From: JBEKIK01 sp050013075
GTDB lineage: Bacteria > Planctomycetota > Planctomycetia > Pirellulales > Thermoguttaceae
Assembly: GCA_050013075.1 (NCBI GenBank)
Contig: JBEKFZ010000036.1
Coordinates: 1 to 37,038, forward strand
Direction of reading: 5' to 3'
Length of the DNA: 37,038 nucleotides
Shown: positions 24,619 to 32,119 of the stretch, one piece after another
Position numbering within the stretch: position 1 is the stretch's first letter
How the letters are laid out: every line of letters starts with the position of its first letter
Position numbers and translations under genes: made by a program
The notes under the pieces: generated by a model
The model's database searches: none
What the model was told of the DNA's origin: nothing
Seen by the model: only the letters and a program-made list of their open reading frames with translations

Positions 24619-24746
24619 TATTGAGTCTCAGATAATCTAATGTTGCATAAAAAGTCAGAGCCGGGGCGTGTCGCCCCGGCATTCCCGCACCCGACACGGC
24701 CCGGCTCTGAGGTGAAAACGCGACATTTATTACCTGATTATCAATA
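24619..24746 (+). mobile_element. MITE-like element, copy C
   Basis: 128 bp, TATTGAGTCTCAG at the left and TGATTATCAATA at the right. It matches copy B base for base over most of its length, including the broken second hairpin, so B and C are closer to each other than to A. The right end is the most decayed. It lies 48 bp after recA and 65 bp before the HtrA-like protease gene. Confidence 0.75.
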
Positions 24747-24811
24747 GTCGTGATCGGGCACCGAATTAATGTTAGTTAGAGAGCAAGTTTTAACCCGTGA
24801 TAAATCGGACT

Positions 24812-26281
24812 ATGTTTCGCATATTGTTGTGTTTTATCGCCATTATGTTGATGGGAGTTGTTGTTGCCGTCAGCGGCGCATTGGCCCAGGAGCCGTTATC
24901 GGGCGTCGAGGCGGCGGCGTTGGAAAAAACCTTGGTCGACGTAATCGCCCGGACGGAAAGATCGGTGGTGGCCATCGCCCGGGTGCACAGAGAAGTGACG
25001 GGCGAGACATTGCGTTTGGAATTGCGGCCCGATCCGTTTGATCGCCGGCCGATTCTATCCTCGGTTCCGCTGCCTACGGATCCGGACTTCATTCCCAACG
25101 AGTACGGCGCGGGCGTGGCGGTCGACCGGCGGGGATTGATCTTAACGGCCTATCACGTGCTGGGCGAAGATAGCGATTATTATGTAACCACGTCCGAGCG
25201 CAAGGTGTACAAGGCTTCGATCAAGGCCGCCGATCCGCGTTCGGACCTGGCGGTGCTGGCCATCGAGGCCGCCGATCTCGTGCCGATCAGCTTCGGCAAC
25301 GCCGGGGAATTGAAAAAAGGGCAGATCGTCGTTTCGCTGGGCAATCCTTATGCCATTGCCCACGACGGTCAGGTGAGCGCCGGTTGGGGAATTGTGTCGA
25401 ATCTTTCGCGCAAGGCCCCGGCCACGCCCGGCGAGTCGGATCCCGCGGGTAAATCTACCTTGCACCATTTCGGCACACTGATCCAAACCGACGCCAAGTT
25501 GAACCTTGGCACAAGCGGCGGACCGCTGATGAACCTCAGAGGCGAGATGGTGGGGCTGAGCGTGGCCCTGGCGGCCGAGGCGGGTTATGAAACCGCGGCG
25601 GGATACGCCATTCCCGTGGACCAGACCTTCCGCCGCGCGGTGGAAACGCTAAAGCAAGGCCGCGAGGTGGAATACGGGTTCCTCGGCGTCCAGCCGGCGA
25701 ACCTGGCCGCTGGGGAAGTGCTAAGCGGAATGCACGGCATACGCGTGGCGCAGACTATTCCCGGCACCCCGGCGGTAAAATACGGGCTGAAAAACGACGA
25801 CATCATAACCGCCGTTGACGGCGCGCCGATCCACGACGCCGACTCTTTCGTCCTGAGCGTGGGCAAACTGCCGGTGGAGGCGGTCGCGCATCTGAGCGTG
25901 ATCCGCGACGGTCGCCCGCGTAGCATCGAGGTCAAACTGACCAAGTACGCGGTGCGGGGCAAAAAAATCGTTACCGCGCCCGATCCGCTTTGGCGCGGTC
26001 TGCGCGTGGAGTATCCCTCGGCAATGATGAACACTGAAGCGCGGTCGGCGGGCGGGCAGGCGTTTGCGGGCGAAGGCGTGATAGTGGCCGAAGTGGCCGA
26101 TAACAGCCCGGCCCTGAAAGCCGGACTGCAACCGGGCATGATCGTCACCCACGTCGGGCGCACGGCGGTAAACTCGCCCAAGCAGTTCAGCGCCGCGGTT
26201 GAAAAAATTTCCGGCCCGGTCGATCTCAGCATCGCCAACGATAAGACAAATCCGGTCCGCATCGTGGAATTGGGACCATGA
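24812..26281 (+). CDS. HtrA/DegP-like secreted serine protease with two PDZ domains
   Basis: 489 residues from the ATG at 24812 (a GTG at 24797 is also in frame; neither has a clear ribosome site). A signal peptide ends near SGALAQE. The trypsin-like domain has the triad His115 (TAYHVLG), Asp145 (RSDLAVL) and Ser235. The serine motif reads GTSGGPL, not the usual GNSGGPL. PDZ 1 spans about 290-375 (FLGVQPA, IPGTPAVKYGLKNDDIITAVDG). PDZ 2 lies at about 405-480 (VAEVADNSPALKAGLQPGMI). It should act in the periplasm or cell envelope in protein quality control. Triad complete, so probably active. Confidence 0.93.
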   Translation: MFRILLCFIAIMLMGVVVAVSGALAQEPLSGVEAAALEKTLVDVIARTERSVVAIARVHREVTGETLRLELRPDPFDRRPILSSVPLPTDPDFIPNEYGAGVAVDRRGLILTAYHVLGEDSDYYVTTSERKVYKASIKAADPRSDLAVLAIEAADLVPISFGNAGELKKGQIVVSLGNPYAIAHDGQVSAGWGIVSNLSRKAPATPGESDPAGKSTLHHFGTLIQTDAKLNLGTSGGPLMNLRGEMVGLSVALAAEAGYETAAGYAIPVDQTFRRAVETLKQGREVEYGFLGVQPANLAAGEVLSGMHGIRVAQTIPGTPAVKYGLKNDDIITAVDGAPIHDADSFVLSVGKLPVEAVAHLSVIRDGRPRSIEVKLTKYAVRGKKIVTAPDPLWRGLRVEYPSAMMNTEARSAGGQAFAGEGVIVAEVADNSPALKAGLQPGMIVTHVGRTAVNSPKQFSAAVEKISGPVDLSIANDKTNPVRIVELGP

Positions 26282-26296
26282 AGATATTTAGCAAAC

Positions 26297-26317
26297 AAAA
26301 AGACTCCCGACCCCTTT
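26297..26317 (-). repeat. REP 16-mer, solo copy left of the RHS remnant
   Basis: The sequence reads AAAAGACTCCCGACCCCTTT on the plus strand. It is the reverse complement of AAAGGGGTCGGGAGTC, which also flanks the tyrosine transposase at 28497-29174. It sits exactly where the recognisable RHS sequence begins. Confidence 0.75.
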
Positions 26318-26320
26318 TAC

Positions 26321-27261
26321 CCTTCCAACGGCGACGGAACCGTTGACCACGAGACGTGTTACGCCTATGATGGCAATCAGATCGTTTTGCAGTTTGATCG
26401 GGGACTGTCCCCTTAACCGTGAATGACCTTTCGCACCGTTATCTATGGGGTCCTGCCGTGGATCAATTATTGGCCGACGAACAACTACTCCCCTCCACGG
26501 GCACCGACCGAAGGTTGGTCGGGGGAGGGGCCGGGGGTGAGGGCGGCTACAATCTCACCGCGCCCGGCAGGGTCGTCTGGCCCTTGACCGACAATCTCGG
26601 CACCGTCTGCGACCTGGCCGAGTACAACGCCCAGACCGGCGTAACCTCGGTCGTCAACCACCGCGTGTACGACGCCTATGGAAATCTGAAATCCGAGACG
26701 AATCCCTCCACCGGCCAGGCCGCCGCCGTCGATTGCCTTTTCGCCTTCACCGGCCGCCTGTACGACAAGCAAACCGGCCTGCAAAACAACCTCAACCGCT
26801 GGTATGACCCCAAAGTCGGCCGCTGGATGAGCGAAGACCCAAGTGGGTTCACAGCGGGCGACACGAATACGCGCTGTTATTGCTTTAATAGTCCGACAAA
26901 CTTTGTTGATCCAAGTGGTTTAAGCATACCTGAGCATTTAATTGGTCATGGAGCAGAAGAAGTTTATAATCATATAATAGTGGAGTATGGTGATAAAGCA
27001 CGCCCTAAAGCAGCTGCAATAGGTTTAACTGAGACGGTAATGGAAGTCATCCAGGAAAAAGCATCTGGTACTTTCACCACAAAAGAGGGCGTCAATTCTT
27101 TTGGAGTAGCAAATAAGATTCCACAAACACCGGCATTGCTCGAAGTAAGATGGTGGAGCGGAACCTTTCAAGGCAGAAAAGTAAAAAATTACCAGATATA
27201 TCTTCGTGATGCTGCACGTAGGGTAATATATGCATCAGGAGGACAATATTTTGATGATTGA
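26321..27261 (+). pseudogene. RHS-repeat protein remnant with AT-rich C-terminal tip (putative toxin module)
   Basis: Only the end of an RHS protein remains. A first piece (26321-26416, DGTVDHETCYAYDGNQIVLQ) ends at a stop inside the palindrome GGGGACTGTCCCC. The next frame (from about 26419) continues with DLSHRYLWGPAVDQLLADEQ. A GC-rich repeat then interrupts, followed by LTDNLGTVCDLAEYN and the hallmark LNRWYDPKVGRWMSEDPSGF...FVDPSG. Right after this core end (about 26930) the DNA becomes AT-rich and encodes about 110 unfamiliar residues, including HLIGHGAEEVYNHIIVEYG and KNYQIYLRDAARRVIY. RHS and polymorphic toxin proteins carry exchangeable C-terminal toxins at this spot. The 5' part of the gene is missing, so delivery is probably lost. 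A GTG at 26419 could still start a 280-residue product. Confidence 0.78.
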
Positions 27262-27322
27262 ATAACAGCAATTGTATGTTTTTATATAATCTATAATTTA
27301 TTACTGGGGAATATATGTGGGT

Positions 27323-28348
27323 ATGAAAATAAGATATTCGCTAAAAAAAGAATTTAAAAATCTTCGCTCGTATCTGTATATTTTAATAATAATTGTCATT
27401 GCTACCAGTATATTGACAATTTTTGTAAATCCTTTATGGAAACAGTCAACAGCTGTAAAGAATCTTATAAATATTGGAGCCGATGTACATTCTGATCCTA
27501 TATTTTATGGAATTTTTGAAACCTTAATAGAAGTTAAGTTTCCAGCAAAAAGTACCTCCAATAATGATATTTTAATTCTTCAGAATTGTCCAAATATGGT
27601 TGTTTTGATCTTGAATGGAACAAAAATAAGTGATAAAGGTTTAGAAATATTACATAGAAATCAGCGGCTTGGAATATTATGGTTAAACGATACACTAGTA
27701 ACTGATGCTGGTATGAAATACCTGCAATTTTTACCATCATTAGAAGATTTACACCTTGATAACACTAAAATATCAGAAAAAGGACTAGCCTATCTTAAGG
27801 GCCTTAAGTTAGATGGAATTTCTCTTAAAAAAACTTTTGTTACAGACAAGGGGATTATTCAACTTAATTCAATATCGACATTAGAAGCAATCAACCTATC
27901 CAATACAATGATTACCGATAAAGTCTTTTCTTTGTTTAAACACAAAGATATAATTTTAAAGTTAGAGTTAGTGGCAACACATATAACAGATGCTGGTCTA
28001 AAGGATGTGAATCATTATTCTAGAATTCGGTATCTTGATCTTTCTGAAAATAATATTACAGATATTGGATTAGAATATTTAGAACAATTGTCTAGCCTGG
28101 AACAACTCGGATTGCGTGGAACTAAAATAACAGATAACGGATTGAAACATATCGCAAAACTAAAGAAGCTGAAAGATTTAGATATCCAAAATACAGAAGT
28201 CACCGATGCAGGTCTTTTAGAGATTAGAAATATGTCCCAATTGGAATATTTATATATCAAAAATACAAATGTAACTGAAGATGGAATAGAAGAATTAAAA
28301 AAACATATTCCTGATCTATATATAGAAGGGGGAAAAGTAAAGAAATAG
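27323..28348 (+). CDS. membrane-anchored leucine-rich-repeat protein, candidate immunity protein
   Basis: 341 residues from the ATG at 27323 (a GTG two codons earlier is possible). A basic N-terminus is followed by one membrane segment (about 17-35, LYILIIIVIATSILTIFV). From about residue 85 there are roughly ten repeats of 23-24 residues of the form LxxLxLxxTxITDxGLxxL, for example NTKISEKGLAYLKGL and GTKITDNGLKHIAKL. This LRR type is common in planctomycetes. The gene is very AT-rich, like the RHS tip 62 bp before it, and on the same strand. That is the layout of a toxin tip and its immunity gene, but LRR proteins have many other roles. No enzymatic domain is seen. Confidence 0.82.
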   Translation: MKIRYSLKKEFKNLRSYLYILIIIVIATSILTIFVNPLWKQSTAVKNLINIGADVHSDPIFYGIFETLIEVKFPAKSTSNNDILILQNCPNMVVLILNGTKISDKGLEILHRNQRLGILWLNDTLVTDAGMKYLQFLPSLEDLHLDNTKISEKGLAYLKGLKLDGISLKKTFVTDKGIIQLNSISTLEAINLSNTMITDKVFSLFKHKDIILKLELVATHITDAGLKDVNHYSRIRYLDLSENNITDIGLEYLEQLSSLEQLGLRGTKITDNGLKHIAKLKKLKDLDIQNTEVTDAGLLEIRNMSQLEYLYIKNTNVTEDGIEELKKHIPDLYIEGGKVKK

Positions 28349-28350
28349 AA

Positions 28351-28366
28351 CAAAGGGGTCGGGAGC
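28351..28366 (+). repeat. REP 16-mer copy right of the LRR gene
   Basis: AAAGGGGTCGGGAG (28352-28365), 3 bp after the LRR stop. The last two bases differ from the copies flanking the transposase. Together with 26297-26317 it brackets the RHS/LRR block in inverted orientation. Confidence 0.65.
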
Positions 28367-28461
28367 AATCCTGTTCGGCTCAATTATTGCACACAACGTC
28401 TCCGGTAACAAGGCAGCGGGGGAATTGAGACAGAAGGTAAAGGGGTCGGGAGTCTTTTCTA

Positions 28462-28490
28462 TTGACAGGATGACGCAGATATGATAGATT
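28462..28490 (+). promoter_or_regulatory. promoter of the transposase gene, predicted leaderless transcript
   Basis: A perfect TTGACA (28462-28467), 17 bp, TAGATT (28485-28490). The ATG is at 28497, only 6 bp after the -10, so transcription would begin at or beside the start codon. No Shine-Dalgarno sequence exists. An alternative -10 TATGAT lies only 12 bp from the -35 box, too close. Confidence 0.5.
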
Positions 28491-28496
28491 TTTGCC

Positions 28497-29174
28497 ATGC
28501 CACGAAGATTGCGAGTTTCCGGCGGCGGATATGCGTACCACGTCTTGAATCGGGGAGTGGGACGAATGCGCATCTTTGGCAAGACGCGGGATTACGAGGC
28601 ATTCGAGGAGGTTTTGGCCAAGGCGAAACAGCGCCTGCCGATGCGGGTTCTGGCCTGGTGCCTGATGCCAAACCACTGGCACTTTGTGCTCTGGCCGCGC
28701 AAAGATGGAGATCTGTCGGAGTTCATGCGATGGCTGACGGTCACGCATACGCAACGTTGGCACGCCGCGCATCGCACGGCTGGAACCGGTCCGCTGTACC
28801 AGGGCCGCTTCAAGTCGTTCCCCATCCAAGAGGACGATCACCTGTTAACGGTGCTGCGGTATGTGGAGCGGAATCCCTTGCGGGCGAATCTGGTGGAGCG
28901 GGCCGAGGAGTGGCGCTGGTCAAGTCTTTGGCATCGGGAGAACGGCGTTGCCGGGTTTGTGGACGAAGGACCTCTGGCGCTGCCGCGCAATTGGCTGCGG
29001 CGCGTGCAGGCGCCGGAAACCGATGCGGAGTTGGCGGCCTTACGGCGTTCGGTGCTGCGCGGCGCGCCGTTTGGCGAGACTGTATGGCAGGAGCGAACGG
29101 CAAAACAATTGCAATTGCAGACAACGCTGCATCCTCGCGGTCGGCCGCGGAAATTGCCGTCCACTCCAAAATAA
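28497..29174 (+). CDS. REP-associated tyrosine transposase (TnpA-REP, IS200/IS605-like Y1 family)
   Basis: 225 residues. The N-terminus RRLRVSGGGYAYHVLNRG is typical of these enzymes. The HUH metal site is His60/His62 in MPNHWHFVLWP, and the likely catalytic tyrosine is Tyr122 in VLRYVERNPLRANLV. GPLYQGRFKSFPI is also diagnostic. The family cuts and joins single-stranded DNA at REP hairpins. The gene is GC-rich like the chromosome, unlike the RHS tip and LRR gene beside it. All catalytic residues are present and the frame is intact, so it may be active. The C-terminal tail is basic. Confidence 0.93.
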   Translation: MPRRLRVSGGGYAYHVLNRGVGRMRIFGKTRDYEAFEEVLAKAKQRLPMRVLAWCLMPNHWHFVLWPRKDGDLSEFMRWLTVTHTQRWHAAHRTAGTGPLYQGRFKSFPIQEDDHLLTVLRYVERNPLRANLVERAEEWRWSSLWHRENGVAGFVDEGPLALPRNWLRRVQAPETDAELAALRRSVLRGAPFGETVWQERTAKQLQLQTTLHPRGRPRKLPSTPK

Positions 29175-29229
29175 GACTCCCGACCCCTTTATCCCTTCCC
29201 CAAAGAAAGATGGGACCGATTAGCAAAAC

Positions 29230-29802
29230 TCAGGTTCCACTCAGTCGAGCCGTGCTTAATACATCGTAGAGCGGGCCGCCGCGTTCCAGGCGGCTGGAGA
29301 AGACGGTAACTTTTTCCACGCGCATGCAGCCGGCGTCGAAATCGGCGTGCTGTTTGAGCAACCGGCCCAGTTCGGCGGCGTTTTTGCCGCTGCGGGTCCG
29401 GCCGATGGTCAAATGGGTCTGGAATTTCCGATCTTCGTCTTGAAAGCCCAACTCGGATAGTTCCAAGGCCACGTTGTCGTGCAAGTCGGCCATCCGGTCG
29501 CTGCCCGCATTCGCGCCGATCCATAGAGTTCTGGGCCGGTTGGCATTGGGAAAGGCCCCGGCCCAACGGATTTCCAAATCGAACGGCGGCATGTGGGCCG
29601 CCCCTTGTTCCACGGCCTGGCATACGGCGGCGATTTGCTCTTCGGGCACTTCACCCAGGAATTGCAGCGTTATATGCAGGTTTTGCGGTTCCACCCATTT
29701 CACGTCGGCCTCGGCGGCGCGGAGGACGCCGATTAGTTCCGCGGCACGCGCCCGGACCGCGGCATCGATTTCAATAGCGATAAACGTTCGAACTGTAGAC
29801 AT
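29230..29802 (-). CDS. thpR: RNA 2',3'-cyclic phosphodiesterase (2H/LigT family)
   Basis: 190 residues from the ATG at 29802. The frame extends 13 codons further, but the family begins at VRTFIAIEID. The two 2H motifs are LHITLQFLG (His43, Thr45) and THLTIGRTR (His130, Thr132), with normal spacing. The product opens 2',3'-cyclic phosphates on RNA ends and can ligate tRNA halves in vitro. No good ribosome site is visible. It is convergent with the transposase gene and has no operon partner. Confidence 0.93.
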   Translation of the reverse strand: MSTVRTFIAIEIDAAVRARAAELIGVLRAAEADVKWVEPQNLHITLQFLGEVPEEQIAAVCQAVEQGAAHMPPFDLEIRWAGAFPNANRPRTLWIGANAGSDRMADLHDNVALELSELGFQDEDRKFQTHLTIGRTRSGKNAAELGRLLKQHADFDAGCMRVEKVTVFSSRLERGGPLYDVLSTARLSGT

Positions 29803-29888
29803 AAGTGAAGTACAAAATACTAAATGGTTACTATTTATCAACTCATGATATCAGCATTGGCGGATTGCGGCAATATGCGTCCCAAGGA

Positions 29889-29917
29889 TTGACATATTAA
29901 TCGGCGATTGATAGCAT
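29889..29917 (+). promoter_or_regulatory. promoter for the GH43 gene
   Basis: TTGACA (29889-29894), 17 bp, TAGCAT (29912-29917). The leader would be about 90 nt before the ATG at 30016. Confidence 0.5.
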
Positions 29918-30015
29918 TGTAACATAAATGGAAACGCGATTGTGTGTATTTGGCAGTCGAGAAAGTGCGAGATAGTAACCGGTTCATTTCACATTTATTT
30001 AACGGTGGTGAGGAT

Positions 30016-31041
30016 ATGTCGATTTTTAAGACGCGAACTTTATGGGATGGTTTATTGCGCCGCGCGGCAGGGATTGCGACGGTGCTGCTGTTCTATCAGA
30101 TCAGCACGGCGGCGTTTGCCGCGCCGCAAACGATCGAGCCTGGGGCGGTATGGCCGGACGATCGCGGTAAACACGTCCAGGCGCACGGGGGCGGCATCAT
30201 AAAACTCGGCGGTACGTACTACTGGTTCGGCGAAGAACGCTCCCAGGGTTTGGATCGCACTAAGCGCTATGTTGGTTGCTACTCGTCGAAGGATCTGGCC
30301 CATTGGACTTTTCGCAAGCGGATGGCGTTTTCCGATCAGGAAAACCTGGGACGCGGTTGGATACTGGAGCGTCCCAAGGTGTTTTATAATGATAAGACCA
30401 AGCAGTACGTGATGTACATGCACCTCGATGGCCCCGGATACAAGGTGGCCCGAGTCGCCGTGGCCACTTGCGACACGGTTGACGGCGATTACAAGTATCT
30501 GAAGAGTTTCCGGCCGCTGGGTTGCGAGAGCCGGGACATCGGGCAGTTCATCGACGACGACGGTTCGGCATACCTGATTTTCGAGGATCGGCCGGCCGAG
30601 GGTTTTCATATCGCCAGGCTGTCGAATGATTACCTTACAGTGGAAAAAGACGCGAGCCTGATCCGTGCGCCGTTGGAAGGCGGGGCGGTGGTGCATTACA
30701 AGGATTTGTACTATGTGGTCGGCTCGGCCTTGACCGGTTGGAAGCCCAATCCGAACAAATATGCCACCGCACCCTCGCTGGAAGGCCCGTGGTCGGAATT
30801 CAAGGACATCGCTCCGCCCGAGACTAACACCTACGGTTCGCAGTCGACGATGCTCTTGAAAGTCGCGGGCACAAAGGCCACGAGCGTGATTTTCATGGGC
30901 GATATATGGAAGCCGCGGACGCAATGGGATTCCCGCTATCTGTGGATGCCGCTAAAGATCGGCGACGGCAAGCTCTGGCTTCCGGAACTCAAGCCCTGGA
31001 CCCTGGACATCGAAACCGGCGAGGCGGAGATTAAGAAATAA
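30016..31041 (+). CDS. secreted GH43-family glycoside hydrolase
   Basis: 341 residues from the ATG at 30016, preceded by GGTGAGG. An upstream in-frame ATG would place 24 non-signal residues in front. A signal peptide ends near AAFAAPQ. The five-bladed propeller starts with VWPDDRGKHVQAHGGGI, with Asp48 or Asp49 as likely base. It continues with YYWFGEE and ILERPKVFYND, with Glu118 as possible general acid (assigned by motif only). GHVQAHGGGI-type starts are seen in the galactan/arabinan branch of GH43 (subfamily 24/34-like). It may act on arabinogalactan side chains with the enzymes at 1-7.7 kb, although it is not in the same cluster. Substrate not certain. Confidence 0.88.
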   Translation: MSIFKTRTLWDGLLRRAAGIATVLLFYQISTAAFAAPQTIEPGAVWPDDRGKHVQAHGGGIIKLGGTYYWFGEERSQGLDRTKRYVGCYSSKDLAHWTFRKRMAFSDQENLGRGWILERPKVFYNDKTKQYVMYMHLDGPGYKVARVAVATCDTVDGDYKYLKSFRPLGCESRDIGQFIDDDGSAYLIFEDRPAEGFHIARLSNDYLTVEKDASLIRAPLEGGAVVHYKDLYYVVGSALTGWKPNPNKYATAPSLEGPWSEFKDIAPPETNTYGSQSTMLLKVAGTKATSVIFMGDIWKPRTQWDSRYLWMPLKIGDGKLWLPELKPWTLDIETGEAEIKK

Positions 31042-31079
31042 GGATGAATGATGAAAACAGCGGATAGCGGATAATTAGG

Positions 31080-31215
31080 GGTGGGCAGTTTACTGCCCAC
31101 TGATAAAAATAAACTGAAAACTGATAACTGAAAACTTGATAAAAACCGCTTGCGGTTTCACATCGCCCACTGTCTACCGACCACCGTCCACTGTCCATCG
31201 TCCACTGTTCCCGGA
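31080..31215. repeat. filler-repeat tract between GH43 and the exonuclease gene
   Basis: Contains GGGCAGTTTACTGCCCAC (self-complementary), ACTGAAAACTGATAACTG words, the AAACCGCTTGCGGTTT palindrome, and CCACTGTC/CCACCGTCC words. All match families seen at 15845-15967 and 35872-35990. Confidence 0.7.
31143..31158. repeat. AAACCGCTTGCGGTTT palindrome, copy 2
   Basis: Identical to 15952-15967, where it forms the end of a gene. Confidence 0.75.
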
Positions 31216-31223
31216 GTCTTGCA

Positions 31224-31934
31224 ATGACACGGAAGTATTTGGCATTCGACATCGAGACGGCAAAGGACATTCCGGAGGCCGATTTTAATTGGAGGCCCCA
31301 TCGGCCGCTGGGCATCGCTTGCGCCGCCGCACTGAAATGCGACGCCAAGGATCCGCTTTTATGGCATGGGAAAAACACTGACGGAACTCCCGCGAAAGGC
31401 ATGTCGCAAGCCGAGGCGAAAAATGTCGTTGGTGAATTAGTCAAACTTGTTGAAGCCGGCTATATTTTGTTGACTTGGAACGGCCTGGGATTCGATCTCG
31501 ATATCCTTGCCGAGGAATCCGGCGCTTGGGCCGAGTGCAAAGAGTTGGCCATCAACCACGTTGACATGATGTTCCACGTTTTTTGTGATCGCGGTTTTCC
31601 AGTGGCCCTAGATAAAGCGGCCGAGGCCCTAAAAATCCCAGGAAAGCCTCCCGGAATGTCCGGCCTGCTGGCTCCGCGACTTTGGGCTGAGGGGCGGCAT
31701 CAGGAAGTGCTCGACTACGTTGCCCAGGACGTTCGGATCACCCTCGAAATTGCCCGTAAGTGCGAAGAAAAGCGAAAATTCCAGTGGCTAACCCGCAAGG
31801 GCACGAAAAGCTCGATGGATTTGCCAAAAGGTTGGCTGACCGTACGCGACGCCCTGCGCCTGCCAAAGCCGGATACATCCTGGATGGATAGTCCCATCCC
31901 GCGCCAGCAATATACGCGCTGGCTCAAAACTTGA
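31224..31934 (+). CDS. PolB-type 3'-5' exonuclease-like protein (DEDDy)
   Basis: 236 residues. Exonuclease motif I is AFDIETAKD (Asp9, Glu11), motif II is LTWNGLGFDLDIL (Asp91), and motif III is DYVAQDVRITLEIA (Tyr165, Asp169), giving the DEDDy set of the DNA polymerase B proofreading domain. The protein has no polymerase part, so it is a free-standing RNase H-fold exonuclease acting on DNA or RNA. The C-terminal 60 residues are basic and end RQQYTRWLKT. It may be a repair nuclease; no partner is adjacent. Start ATG fits the family start (KYLAFDIE), without a clear ribosome site. Confidence 0.87.
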   Translation: MTRKYLAFDIETAKDIPEADFNWRPHRPLGIACAAALKCDAKDPLLWHGKNTDGTPAKGMSQAEAKNVVGELVKLVEAGYILLTWNGLGFDLDILAEESGAWAECKELAINHVDMMFHVFCDRGFPVALDKAAEALKIPGKPPGMSGLLAPRLWAEGRHQEVLDYVAQDVRITLEIARKCEEKRKFQWLTRKGTKSSMDLPKGWLTVRDALRLPKPDTSWMDSPIPRQQYTRWLKT

Positions 31935-32119
31935 TAACCACAGCAAAAACTTGGTACTAAACGCGAACAACACAAAATTATTTATGGTGTCTGGAACTTG
32001 GCTCCCCGATATTTTAGTATTGCTTTTGTTTCTGTTTAGATTTAAGTTCTGTGGCCCGTCACAATATCTCATTTCCATAGTGCTAGAATCAGACAGATAA
32101 ACTATTTTCGGCGGTAAAT

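Larger units (their letters stand above)
28439..29190 (+). mobile_element. REP-associated tyrosine transposase unit with inverted 16-mer ends
   Basis: AAAGGGGTCGGGAGTCTTTT (28439-28458) and its inverse AAGACTCCCGACCCCTTT (29173-29190) bound a single transposase gene. The right copy overlaps the transposase stop codon. Such units are the source from which short REP elements spread, and two further copies of the 16-mer occur within 2.2 kb (26297, 28352). Confidence 0.75.
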
